Below are positions 46,579 to 57,720 of a stretch of DNA of 64,000 nt, piece after piece; within the stretch, counting starts at the first letter, position 1, and each line of letters opens with the position of its first letter. This stretch comes from Cryptomeria japonica (lineage: Eukaryota > Streptophyta > Pinopsida > Cupressales > Cupressaceae), in NCBI RefSeq assembly GCF_030272615.1, contig NC_081412.1:98703796-98767795 (forward strand), written 5' to 3'. The translations under genes and the position numbers were made by a program. The notes beneath the pieces are model-generated. The model had not been told where the DNA came from and searched no databases. It was given only the letters and a program-made list of their open reading frames with translations.

Positions 46579-48600
46579 ATGTTGTGTTGTACACACACGC
46601 CCCATTGCAAATGGGCACCCCTCTTTTTTGGTTTGTTAAGTTAGTTGTTTAGCTTAGTTGTGTTGCTTGGCTCGACAATGCTTTTGGTCTCTTTAGCTTC
46701 TTAGCCTTTGGAAAGATTGTAAATCCTTTTAGTCCCAATAATGATCAATACATGGAACGTGTGGAGTGAAAGGTTTGTCTTGAGTAAGAGTGGGAATTGC
46801 ATGATTCCTTGTCAAAATGTCAAGTCCCAGTGATGATACATAAGTCCTGCCTAGGGTCGCCTTAGAGATGCAATCTTGAAAAAGAGCAAAGGAAACTATG
46901 AGAAATTTGAGTTAGAGTGCAAAGTTCGTCCTTGCAAATCATGAGAGAAATTACCTTGCAAAAGTCAAGAAGAAAGTTGTCAAGTTGCCAAGGAAAAGTT
47001 GAGATAATGAAAATCAAGATCAAGACAAAGAAAATTCCTTATCAAGGTCGGATTCAAACCTTGACAAGAAGGAAAATAAAAGAAGATTTTAGGATTGACT
47101 TCAAAAATCCAGCTCTAGATCGATTATCCACTTCAATTCAAAGTTGAAATGTTGATTCAAGCTTGAAATGTTAAAATCCTTGTTTGAAATGTGGAATTCA
47201 AGCTTCAAATGTTAAAATCTGCAATTCAAATGTGGAAATCCTTGTTGAAGGTGTGGAAATCTAAAATTGAAATGTAAAATCCTAAATTCAAATAAGGAAT
47301 TTCTATGTTAGAATGTAAAATTTGGGGTTGAAGTAAGGAATTCCTAAGTTGAAATTGAAAATCCATCAAGAATCCCTCTCTGAGAGATAATTGCATTCAA
47401 AATCCATGGATTGGGCTATTTGGCGCTTGATAGTCCTTAGCAATCTTGCAAATTCACTCTATTGTCCCCCTCCACTCTCAAATCTCACTAGAAAAATCCC
47501 TCTCAAGGTCTAAAATGCGCCCAAGAATCCAACACAAGGCCTCAAACCCACTCATTTGTCCTTGCACACATGGAATTCGCGCCCAAGAGTCCTCCTCCAC
47601 CTTGACTTTGCACTCAGCAATCAAAGAACACATATAATTCGCACCCACTTGTCCTTGCACGAGCTGAAAATGAGCCCACTTGTCCTTGTCAAAGTGAAAA
47701 TCCCACCCAGAAATCCTTGTCTAGGGCAGAATCCCACCAAAAATTCCTTGCAAAGTCAAGAATTCTTGGTAAGATAAGAGTGCTCAACTTGCGTTTATAA
47801 GCATTCAAGACAAGGCAAAAACTTACCTAGCCAACCTCCTTTCCAAAAACCCTTTGAGTGCCTATATAAGCAAAATTATACAAGGTCATTTCATATCAAT
47901 CTCAATCCAATTCAAAGTGAATCATAGCAAAAGCAAAGGTCAGCGAATTCCGACAGAGTTAAGGATTGAAGTCCATCAAATGAAGGCGAACTTGTGCAAG
48001 AGAATCACGTTTCAAAGCAGGAGGAATTGATCAAGCGCAAATTTTATGCATAAATCAGTCAGATCACAACCAAATGAAAACGCACTCAGATCATAGCAGA
48101 TTGAAGAAGGATCAAATCTGAGCAGAATTCCATCACGGCAAACAAGTAAAAATTCATTGCAAAGAAATTAGATTCAAACAAGCTTGAAGAACTTGAATGC
48201 ACGAGCAGGGTGATGTTGTGAGTTGAACGGAGGTGATTTCTTAAGCAAAATGCAAGTCTTCTACATAGAGATTTTAAAGATTTTCATCTCCGATTTGGAT
48301 TATTTCCAGATCTGAGATATCATTTTTAAAAATTCCAAGTTCATTTCTGAGACCTTGGAGAGACTCATGCAGCATTTTTCTTGTAAATTGTTGATGTAGT
48401 TTTAAGATAAATCTGCTTACAACTTTTCTATGAGCAATGATTGTTATGAAATTCTTTAATATGAATTAATAATCCAAGATCTTGAACTCACTGTCCTCTT
48501 GCATTTCATTTATGTGTTTAGGAATTAACTTGGGGTTTCATTTACAGCCATGATTCAAAGTGTTCTTTCTCTTTCCAGGATTGATGCGAGAAAGTTGATG
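46579..48600 (+). promoter_or_regulatory. LTR/leader-like region of a further plus-strand element
   Basis: It begins near TGTTGTGTTGTACACACACG. The stretch 47140-47370 is made of degenerate 25-30 bp units around GAAATGT(T/G)AAAATCC. A TATA box CCTATATAAGCA at 47861-47872 is followed by a leader without ORFs. In style it matches 34913-35830 (GCGCCCAAGAA motifs, GGAATTCC words). Ends not paired; probably the 5' LTR and leader of a gypsy-type element whose body is broken by the insertion at 49467. Confidence 0.4.
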
Positions 48601-48608
48601 CAAGGAAG

Positions 48609-49337
48609 ATGAAGGAAGCATATGGACTGATGGTGAAGGATGTAAAAAGATGTTTCAACAACATGAAGAAGTCAGTCCAAATCACGCAAGATAAAAAGAA
48701 CTCAAAAAAGAGAAGGACATCACAACCTCAACAATGCAATCACAACATTGAGGATACGTCTACAACAAGAAGATCAAGATTCCAGGGAATGATTGCAAGG
48801 AAACAGATGGAGCAGAATGAAAGACATCAATGTGAGGAAAGACAAGATCCACATTTGCAAGAAAATGACAAGGAAGATTATTACAACATGGAGGACTAAA
48901 GAACGACAAGGTGATCAAGGTTCAAGATATTGAAGAATATGGAGGATCTAAAATATGAAGATGAAATGCATAATGAAGCCTCAAGGAAAGCATTTTGAAG
49001 TTTCAGAAGAGTTAATCAAACTTAGAAACTCGTCTGGTGGAGATATAAAGATGATGCAATTTGGGAATTTGAACCATCACAATCAATCAAAAAGCTAGAT
49101 AATGTTGAGTATCAAGAGATATTGCTAGAAATACAAAGATTTCTTTATGATGAAATAAAACTGGAGTTGAAACAAAGAAATAGATACAAAGAAAGAAGAA
49201 CACTTCAAGAAACGTGCAAGCTAATGTGGTATTCACTCATCTCCAACCAATCAAACAAATCAAGGTCAACATGTCCAAATTCATTGAACCTAACTCATCC
49301 AAAGAAGAACAAGTCGACATGTGGATGCATTGAATGA
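48609..49337 (+). pseudogene. Unrecognised TE-like ORF pieces
   Basis: A 96-codon frame (48609-48899; basic, Gln/Lys/Arg-rich, MKEAYGLMVKDVKRCFNN) and, after shifts, a second (about 48950-49337) with VEYQEILLEIQRFLYDEIK. I cannot assign either to a family. The position after a leader and TATA-bearing region suggests the 5' end of a retroelement gag. Confidence 0.3.
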
Positions 49338-49466
49338 AGTGTCATCATCTACTCCTTGAAAATTGTGCCATTGAGCCTATGTTAACTTCCATTGGTCCTT
49401 TTCCTCAAAAGGGCATGCATTTAAGAAGTAGTAATTTTCTCATTGGAGGACATTAAATGTATCGAG

Positions 49467-50354
49467 TGTTGGCAATTGACACTCATTCGGTTTCTTATGT
49501 TGTCATCGATTGCAACATTGGCAACATATTTTCGTTCACCGGCACCAGCACCGGCAGACACTTCACTAGCATCAAGGATTTCAAAGGTAACCAGCAAACT
49601 AGGTACCGGTATGGGAAGCCGACATCACTTGGAGATCCGGCAAAGGATAGTATACCGGCAAAGCATTTTATAATTCATATGTATTTGTAATGAGCCGACA
49701 TGTGTTATCATTTTGTGTGTAAGCTGACATATGGCATAAATGTTTGTAAGGGTATATAAGTCAGTCTATTAGGTCATTTAAGAAATAACATTAGAGATAA
49801 GATTTGACATGCGAAGTTTTTGCGAGATCATTTGTATGCGAAAGCAATATTCTGTAATGATCTGTAGATGATTTCTAAGGTACTCATTAGGTGTATGTTA
49901 TACCGGCAAGGGTTTAGGGTTTAAGAACCGGACCAGTCAGAGCCTTAACCGGAACTCAATCAGGCATAGCAGATGCATTATATGAGTTCAGTTTTGTTGT
50001 TTTGTATCAGAAAGTGATTGTAGTCAGTAAGACTCTTTGTGATGAGTAGTGTGCTCTAGGCAGTGTGCCTTCCTGCATGTGCAGGCCCTTATTATATGTA
50101 ATATCTCTTCATATGGCCAATGAACTGATACTATGGGTCACAAATCCCACCGTGGTTTTTCCTCATTCAAGTTTTCCACGTATAAACTCTCAGTGTTATG
50201 GTGTTCATTTATGTGCTTGCATTATTTGTTTCAGTTACATGTATTTATGTTTACCGGTTGATGAATATATATTTTGATAAGGCTAAAATCTTCATTGTCG
50301 GTAGAACACTGATTCATCCCCCCCCCACCCTCTCAGTGTTCTTGGATTCCAACA
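49467..50354 (+). repeat. 5' LTR of the non-autonomous element
   Basis: An 888-bp LTR, TGTTGGCAATTGACAC...GATTCCAACA, aligning with 55495-56238 at high identity. A TATA-like GGGTATATAAGTC lies at about 49751-49763. A run of nine C (50317-50325) lies near the U5 end, as in the other copia LTRs of the window. Confidence 0.85.
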
Positions 50355-50356
50355 AT

Positions 50357-50369
50357 TGGTATCGGGAGC
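50357..50369 (+). other. Primer-binding site of the non-autonomous element
   Basis: TGGTATCGGGAGC three bases inside the LTR end. It resembles the initiator-Met tRNA type site TGGTATCAGAGC with two changes. Confidence 0.7.
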
Positions 50370-50372
50370 TTT

Positions 50373-51598
50373 GTGCCTTGGAGGAAGCCTAAGAGCTTGA
50401 GGGAGATCTTGAATCTGGAATCCATGGAGATGTGTTTGAGACAACAGCTTGAAGTTCCTCTTGAAGATTTTGAAGCTGAAAAGGTTAAGAACATAAAGAT
50501 AGAAGATGAACTTAAATCTGCAAAAGAATCCATTATCACTCTGCAAGAAAAGCTATCTAGTGCTCAAGCCAAAAGGAAGGAATTGTGGGAACAATTGCAA
50601 GATCAAGATGATGAAGAAAAGGACACTCTGAAGAACCTATGTCAGAAGATGAGTCAAGAAAATGAAGTTATGAAGAATGAAACACAAGCCCTAACTATGA
50701 GGAAGGCAAAAGAAATTGAAGACAGAAAGAAAAAGGAAGAAGACCTTGCTAGATCATTGAAGGACAAATCTGAAGAATGCATCAGGTTAGCTCATGAAAA
50801 TGATGTGTTAAGAACAAAATTAGTGCAATTCCAAAACAATGAACAAGAACTTGAAAGACAGATGACAATCCTCAGAGATGATCTGACTATTTCAAATGAG
50901 TATAAGGACAAATTCAAGGCTAGTTCAACACAGCTTAACGAATTCTTGGAGGGTCAAAGGCAGAATAAAGATTCCAGAGGACTTGGATTTGAACAAGGCT
51001 AGAGCTCCGGTACTGCAAATGAAGATCAGACATCTGGTAAGGAGAATGATCAGAACAACCGAAACCAGAAGACACCGATAAGACAATTCAATGCTCACAA
51101 ATTTAATGGTAGATGCTTTGTTTGTAATAAATTTGGTCATATGGTTAGACAATGTAGAAGTAGAGCAAATCAGAATTATAACACTGTCCCCGGTCAATGT
51201 TCCAAATGCAAATAGTATGGAAAGTAAAATGTCATAAGACAAAAGATTGCAGAATGAATGTAAAATGTCATGCATGTGGAAAGTTTGGACACATGGTTAA
51301 TCAGTGCAGATCAAGCAATTATTCTGGATATAGCAAAGCAATTCAAATGAACAATGTTACTTGCTATGCATGCAACAAGATTGGACACATAGCCAAGTTT
51401 TGTAGAAGCAAAAATCCACAGGTTAGCAATGATGGATCAAATGATAAAGGAAAGCAAAAGATCAATGAGATCCGGCATGATCATACCAAGAGATGGGTCA
51501 GGAAGTCTGATGATCAATCGGGAAGTGAAACTGCTCTGGTTACTCAACCGACAGAGCAGAATGTTCCTGCACCGGCAAGAAGCTCGTCCAGCAACTGA
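50373..51598 (+). pseudogene. Gag-like ORF: coiled coil followed by CCHC zinc knuckles, interrupted
   Basis: The first frame (50373-51002, 209 codons) is almost wholly charged coiled coil (residues about 40-190) and ends LNEFLEGQRQNKDSRGLGF, the junction typical of copia gag C-termini before the knuckles. After a stop at 51000-51002 the same frame holds knuckle 1, CFVCNKFGHMVRQC (51114-51155). A degraded second Cys pair (QCSKCK) follows, then a shift into the frame of 51197-51598 with CHACGKFGHMVNQC (51266-51307) and CYACNKIGHIAKFC (51362-51403). The usual N-terminal capsid domain of copia gag is missing, and no protease follows the knuckles. Nucleic-acid binding is the expected activity of the knuckles. 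Confidence 0.65.
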
Positions 51599-51955
51599 GG
51601 CAAATGCCTTAGGGGTAGGTAAATTTCATGTAAATCCTGCATATTCCTCGGGAAAGAGATCTGGAAGGAAGTTCCAGACTTCTAAGAAGTTTATCTGGCA
51701 TATATATGTTGAATCGAGATCCGATATGTCTCACCGGAAGGCATTTATGTCGATGGCGAATTGGGGTTTTTCGAAGGATAAAAGGAAGAATTCACTTCAG
51801 TATGTTCACCTTGCATTCAAAGCAATACAGAGCAAGTTAGAGGCGATTCAAAGCGATCAGAAGCAATCAGCGATTTCAACTGCATTCGAAGGAGATATCT
51901 AGGATTTGTCACCGGCAACTATTTCCAAGTATTTTTCGCAATTCAATCATTCGAA
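51599..51955 (+). other. Spacer between gag and the long ORF
   Basis: No recognisable domain. In a complete copia element protease would start here. A frame at 51429-51902 overlaps but shows no family resemblance. Confidence 0.4.
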
Positions 51956-54475
51956 ATGGAGGCTGGTTCTTCTTTTGTCCCCATTTTTGTTGCAAATCCC
52001 ACTGTAGTAGAGGTTAAGGACCGTCCGAGACCAATATTCAAGAGATGCCCACATATTGGAACTCTGGATGATTCAGTCGACGCTTTTTCGAGGGTTCCTG
52101 AAGGCATGGTCTATGTTGAGTATGTCAGAGCTTACATCAACTACAACCTAGAGGACTTGGGAACAGCTGAGATCAAATCAATGTACATATCTGAACTATT
52201 GAACGACTTTGGAATCATCAAGCCCGAATTCAAGCATATTGCAGACCTAGGGTTAACCGGAATCCTGGATATTCCTGAGTTTGAGGATGAGATAATCCGA
52301 TATGTGCTGAGTAGAGTTCATGGTGAATTTATTTAATTGGATAGACACCATAAGATCACCAAGGAAGCAGTCAGGGCCATCATCGGCTTACCTCAAATAG
52401 GTCGGAAACCAAAGAAGAAGATATCAAATGATCAGATCAACAAGCTCACAGGTGCAACCTCTGATAATCGATCAATGAGAGTCAGTACCATTACTGACAA
52501 AGATGTCAAATTCGTCAATATGATTATAGGTTACAAGCTAACCCAATCTAACCGACTTAACTCTATTTCTAGATCTTGCATTTTTGCTGCATATCAAATG
52601 TTGAAGAAGGATGAAAAGTATGATCTGTGTGAATGGATGAAAGAAGAGTTGATTACGAACTTAGGCAAGATTAAGGGTGAAAAGAAAGGAGTTTTCCGGT
52701 ATGGAAATTTGATAGTGTGCTTAATGCTTTTCTTCTTGAATCAGATACCAGGTTTGGGCAAAAGGCAATGGGCCTTTGATATACCAGTAGGCAGGCAAAT
52801 TAAGGGTGCTATCACCAGTTTGGGAAACTTAAGAGATGACAAAGTTTGGGGATACTTCAAATCATTTCAGAAAGCCATGAAGTCAAGGGAAAGAATTCCA
52901 AAGCACATAGTTGAGAAATACTCAACTGAAATATGTTTCATGGTGAAAAAGGATGAAACTCTTATGGAAGTTGTAATACCCCGGAAGATATGGATTGAGG
53001 AAATGGGTTATGAGGTAGATGCAAGCATCTTGGATGCATATGCTAGGATACCTATTGATGCACTGGCAGATGAATCTGAAAAATCATTTGGGACTGCAAA
53101 GCAAAATGAACTTGAAGTTAAAACTGAATTCAATCAGAAGAAGAGAGAGAGGCAGGAGAGAAAAGTTAGTCAGTTTGTTGAAAAGGTCTCAAAAGACATT
53201 TAGACTATTACTGATGCATCATCAACCAGAGAAGTCAAGAAGAGGAAACAACCTGAAGCTCTCCTTGCACCAATTACTTTAGATACTGAGCCTGAGGATG
53301 AAATTCCTCTATCTTTCAAGAGGGTGCAGAGAAAGAAGATAGAATATCCAAAGGAGAAAGCTGAGAAGACAAGGATGCAACCGGCAAGGAAGGTAACCAT
53401 TAAGATACCGGCAAGTCAGCCAACTAAAAGGAAGCCTACTCAGAAGAAAAGGCCAGTGAAAGAAACTCCTGCATCATCCGACAAGAAGAAGGAGAAGGAA
53501 GACATAGATGAAGCTATTGAAACCGGTAGTATAACTATCATTCCACCTATGTCTTGTGCTGAGTTAATAGAAGAGATAACAAAGGATGGTATGTTAAAGA
53601 ACATTCAGCATTATTATGAACATTTGGATGATAATGAAGAAAAAGAAATTGAGGAAGTTGTTTTGTTATACTTGGACATATATAAGAAGGCTTTATTAGA
53701 GATTGCAAAGCAAATACTGTCACAATTGTATAACAATCTAAATGCTAGAAGATTATCTGCTATGGAGGAAGACCGACACATAAAGATTCAAGCATTTTTA
53801 ACTAATTGTGGTTCAATTACCCCGGAGGAGATGGATACGTGCCTTGAAACTGCAAATAGAACGATTTTCAAAAGCAGGCACAAGACAGTTAGCCTTATGG
53901 TTGGTAGAGTCAAAGAAATCATCAGTGAAACCAATGAGGCATGAGTTAAATTCTTTATTGACAACCCTGATTTCTTTACATCACCAGAAGCTAATCGTAA
54001 GTCTGACACTTCAGACATCTCGGTTGATGGCAAAGGCAAAGGTGTAGTGGATAGCCCATCCACAATTTTGAAAGATGCCAAGGAATTGAATGCAGAATCT
54101 CCGGCAGAAGCAAACGTACAAAATAAAGAAGAGATACAAGCAGAGAAGGCTAGTGTACATATTGAACAGGTTATAGATGTTGATGACAATAGTCCTCCGG
54201 ATCAGAATGAACAGGTTATGGATACAACAAATATGGAACCGGCAGTAACAGATGTTGCACCAAGTGGCAAAGCCACCAGTGCAAAAGAAGATGATATAGG
54301 AGAAAACAAACCGGAAGAGAATGATGAAGAGAAAAATCAAGAAGGAGAGAAGGAAAAGGAAGTTCAGACTGAGATAAGTGTTTCTGCACAACCTTCAGAG
54401 AAATTCGGTAGGGAACCGACAACCAGGACTACATTGTTCGCAATTACACTGCTAATGCTAACCAGAAGAGCATAA
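51956..54475 (+). pseudogene. Long 'plant transposon protein' ORF, N-terminal and middle part, three stops
   Basis: A single frame from MEAGSSFVPIFVANPTVV at 51956, broken by stops at 52334-52336, 53201-53203 and 53942-53944 with no change of phase. About residues 1-126 contain YVEYVRAYINYNLEDLG. After the first stop comes HHKITKEAVRAIIGLPQIG followed by FVNMIIGYKLTQSNRLNSIS, YDLCEWMKEELITNL, YGNLIVCLMLFF and IPVGRQIKG. This resembles the uncharacterised domain annotated as a putative plant transposon protein in gypsy/copia-like elements (…HKITKEAI-A-TGLP…, …YK…S-RMNSVS…). The later part is highly charged and low in complexity (Lys- and Glu-rich, IPASQPTKRKPTQKK). No catalytic motif is visible. 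Confidence 0.55.
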
Positions 54476-54480
54476 CAGAG

Positions 54481-55125
54481 ATGAGTTCAACCGAACTCAT
54501 GATGATTGCAGCTCAAAAAATGATCAAGGAAGGAACTGAGGAAAAGCAAATAATTGAGCATTCCATTCCAATCTTGCACCTGTTAGTCCCGGAATACCAA
54601 ATTGATAAGGGAGCAAGCCCATCCGACAAGCTCAAGATGCTGATTGAGCATATCTCAAAGGAATTTCAATCACTAAAGCAGATCTCTAACCGGCATGCTC
54701 TGGACCGGTTTGCTCAAGCCAAGAAGGCCACTTTTAATCCGTTGATTGAATCGGATAAGTTACAGACAACTGATAGATTGAATAGTATAGATAATGCTTT
54801 GAGGCAATGTACAAATATTTACCGGGTATGCTGCAATTCAAGTTTACTCACAGCAGGTATAGACAAAAGCATTAAAGATGTTCAAAATACAATTGCAGGC
54901 ATTACAAATAACTTTGATGGAATAAATTCTTTAAAAACATCTGTAGATAGTCAAATTTTGTTGTTAGAAATCCAGATTTCAGCTCTTGAAAGAGACAGAG
55001 ATAAAATCATACGAAGAGTTAAGGAGCTTAGAGGGTTAGTGAGTCCCCGGTTGGACACACTGTATGTACATAAGGAGTGTATAGTTATGATGGGAAAGCC
55101 CACACCGGCAGAACTCAAGGAGTAA
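54481..55125 (+). pseudogene. C-terminal part of the long ORF, after a frameshift
   Basis: A 214-codon frame in another phase than 51956-54475. In-phase sequence already begins at about 54405, before its first ATG, so a frameshift around there separates it from the upstream part. It contains HSIPILHLLVPEYQIDKGAS, repeated helices (LKMLIEHISKEFQSLKQIS) and a C-terminal coiled coil (SQILLLEIQISALERDRDKI), ending MGKPTPAELKE. No known domain. It probably provides oligomerisation in the intact ancestor. Confidence 0.5.
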
Positions 55126-55494
55126 GAATCTCATGCATGTGCCCTAAATGGACTTGTGTCCATATCAGGGACATTCAAATCCAATTGGGATACATACTTC
55201 GAGTTTTTGAAGAATGCTTACCCAGAGATCTTTAAGCTCATCCAACTCCAGTAAGTATTTTTAGGAGACATTCCACTGTACAAAATTTCATTGATTTATT
55301 CATTCTTTGTACCGTTTTTGGGCATTGATGCCAAAGGGGGAGTGGTGTATGTGAAAAATAGAAGGAGAAATATGTATGGATCAGATTTCAGATGGCATAA
55401 ATATCTCAGGGGGAGCAGTATCACATTCTAGGATAGGCAGGGCTAATAGAAACCATTTTTCACGAGTGTTGCAATCAATGCCAAAGCGGGAGAT
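55126..55494 (+). other. 3' UTR with duplicated polypurine tracts
   Basis: Two similar stretches are present: GCATTGATGCCAAAGGGGGAG at about 55322-55342 and CAATGCCAAAGCGGGAGAT at 55476-55494. The second abuts the 3' LTR and is the operative position, but it has a C interrupting the G run; the first is perfect but lies 150 bp upstream. Confidence 0.65.
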
Positions 55495-56238
55495 TGTTGG
55501 CAATTGACACTCATTCGGTTTCTTATGTTGTCATTGATGGCAACATTGGCAACATATTTTGGTTCACCGGCACCACCAGACACTTCACCAACATCAAGGA
55601 TTTCAAAGGTAACCGGCAAACTAGGTACCAGTATGGGAAGCCGACATCACTTTGAGATCCGGCAAAGGATAGTATACCGGCAAAGCATTTTATAATTCAT
55701 ATGTATTTGTAATGAGCCGACATGTGTTATCATTTTGTGTGTAAGCCGACATATGGCATAAATGTTTGTAAGGGTATATAAGTCAGTCTATTAGGTCATT
55801 TAAGAAATAACATTAGAGATACGATCTAACATGCGAAGTTTTTGCGAGATCATTTGTATGTGAAAGCAATATTCTGTAATGATTTGTAGATGATTTCTAA
55901 GGTACTCATAAGGTGTATGTTATATCGGCAAGGGTTTAGGGTTTAAGAACCGGAACAGTCAGAGCCTTAACCGGAACTCAATCAGGCATAGCAGATGCAT
56001 TATATGAGTTCAGTTTTGTTGTTTTGTATGAGAAAGTAATTGTAGTTAGTGAGGCTCTTTGTGATGAGCACTGTGCTCTAGGCAGTGTGCCTTCCTGCAT
56101 GTGTAGGCCCTTATTATATGTAATATCTCTTCATATGGCCAGTGAACTGATATTGTGGGTCACAAATCCCACCGTTGTTTTTCCTCATTGAGGTTTTCCA
56201 AGTATAAACTCTCTGTGTTATGGTGTTCATTTATGTGC
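55495..56238 (+). repeat. 3' LTR of the non-autonomous element, truncated
   Basis: It matches 49467 to about 50213 at high identity (small indels, for example one CACCGGCA-type unit fewer). Similarity stops after GTGTTCATTTATGTGC, so the last 140 bases or so of the LTR, including the C run and terminal CA, are missing. The sequence then switches to a GCATGGTTTCGAC repeat. Confidence 0.82.
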
Positions 56239-56302
56239 ATGGTTTCGACTTCTCAAAATTTTGCATGGTTTCGACATTTTGCATGGTTTCGACTTCTCAA
56301 AA
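56235..56302. repeat. Short GCATGGTTTCGAC direct repeats
   Basis: Three copies of GCATGGTTTCGAC at about 56238, 56262 and 56279, two followed by TTCTCAAAATTT. They sit exactly at the truncation point of the 3' LTR. Confidence 0.7.
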
Positions 56303-57224
56303 TTTAGTTAAAATTCCTTGATTTGATGGAGAAATGTGATAATATTTGATAAATTTCTTGTTTCATACCATTTGTAGTTTGTTGATTGTAAATTGTAGTA
56401 TATGGTTAGTCTGAACCTCATTTTGGCAATAGTTTGATTGTGGATATTCATTCGCATTTAGCCAGCATTGGGTATTTGGATGGATGTTTGCAATATGAAA
56501 ATGTTTCACTACCTTAGAAGATTGCACTCTTTCTATGGCATTGTGAGCTATCTCTAGTTAAATAGAAAGTAGTTCCATAAGGAATCCGTCTATCTAAATT
56601 AGTAGCCATTATCTTCATTGTCCTTAGGTTTAGATTAGGTTCCCTAACCCTTATCCCCATTGTCTTATATTTGAAGTTCAATTCAATTTAGTATTCCAGT
56701 GAACAGTGTAAGTCCCTTTGTGTAAACAGCAAAATAAAATCAGTCAATGAGTCTATCCATTGCAAAGTCACATTGTGCTCCATGGGGTTGCCTTATTTGA
56801 TCACATTGTTTAGCATTCAATGTTTCCTTATTCAAGAAAGGATAGAATACTTAGTATTTTATTCTATGTTGTAGGATGTCACAAAACACGCATCAATAGG
56901 ATTGTTGGCTGATGTGAGGTGTTATTGCTATTTCTATGGGCTGTATTTTGTCCGCATTTTGTCAAATAGGATTTGAACTTTTTTATACTTTGCGATTAAT
57001 CATACAAGTTATATTAACAAACTGGAAGCAAACAGAAACCATAGTTATAATGCCACTTCCAGTAGCCATGTACTATAGAAGCTAACCTCATCTAAAACAT
57101 GTAGCCATGTAGCCATGTACAATAACATCTAAGTTCACATACTCAAGAGTTAGATACCAATTCCTTGTCACCCCTTCATTGTAATCAAGTTTTTTACATG
57201 ACAAGGGATACTAATAACCAAAGG
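56303..57224. other. Intergenic DNA
   Basis: Nothing recognised. The right part repeats GTAGCCATGTA a few times near 57063-57120. It may include the right flank of the element broken at 49467, but no matching end was found. Confidence 0.35.
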
Positions 57225-57445
57225 GAGTCTAAGGGTGGACACCCCAATGGGGTTGAGGGGAAGCACCCTTCATGAGGGTTTGGGGGCAACACACCCAACA
57301 GGGTTGAAGGGCAATGGCCCTCGTGGGAGTCCGGGGGTAATGCCCCTCATCGGAGTCCAGGGGCAGCACCCCCAATGGGGTTGAGGGGCACCAACCCTCA
57401 TAGGGATTTGGGGACAACACCCCCCAATTAAGTTGATGGGCAGAC
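57225..57445. repeat. GC-rich minisatellite-like region
   Basis: Alternating units of about 24-26 bp around GGGGTTGAGGGGCA-GC-CCC and CATGGGAGTCCGGGGGCAAC-CCC, eight or nine in all, with AATGGGGTTGAGGGG at both 57246 and 57376. Open frames on the minus strand here (Pro/Trp/Gly-rich) are a consequence of the repeat. Confidence 0.65.
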
Positions 57446-57559
57446 AAACCCGAATTAAAGCCTTTGAAACCCACAAAACTTCATGATGTACACAATTTTC
57501 ATAATTTTATTACTTAAAGGTAAATTATATACACGCGCACTTTTTTTCTTAAAAAAATG

Positions 57560-57720
57560 TTTTTAAAAAATAACTGTTTTTTTTTAGCAGCCCTTGGGTT
57601 GGTCTGGGTTCGGCCCAAGGTCCCTCCAAGGAACCTGGGGTGTCTAGGAGGGACCCTGGGTGAACCCAATGGGAAACCAGCCCAAGACACAGACCCAAAC
57701 CATACCATTCCGATACAAGT
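57560..57720. repeat. GC-rich foldback-like segment
   Basis: GGTTGGTCTGGGTTCGGCCC... and ...GGGACCCTGGGTGAACCCAATG can pair imperfectly. The vocabulary (GGGTTC, GGGACC, GAACCC) resembles the foldback of the hAT-like elements at 59983 and 63574, but no CTAAGTTACC terminus flanks it. Relationship uncertain. Confidence 0.35.

Larger units (their letters stand above)
49467..56238 (+). mobile_element. Plus-strand non-autonomous LTR retroelement without polymerase
   Basis: 5' LTR 49467-50354, primer-binding site 50357-50369, coiled-coil gag and CCHC knuckles 50373-51598, a long interrupted ORF 51956-55125, polypurine tract 55476-55494, and a 3' LTR from 55495 truncated at about 56238. In 5.1 kb of internal sequence no protease, integrase, RT or RNase H motif is visible in any frame. 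LTR start (TGTTGGCAATTG) and polypurine tract (CAATGCCAAAG-GGGAGAT) resemble those of the copia tandem at 1755-15235, which suggests that related copia enzymes could mobilise it. The target duplication cannot be tested because the 3' LTR end is missing. Confidence 0.72.

Noticed and set aside
57229-57476. Two overlapping minus-strand ORFs rich in Pro, Gly and Trp
   Set aside because: By-products of the minisatellite.
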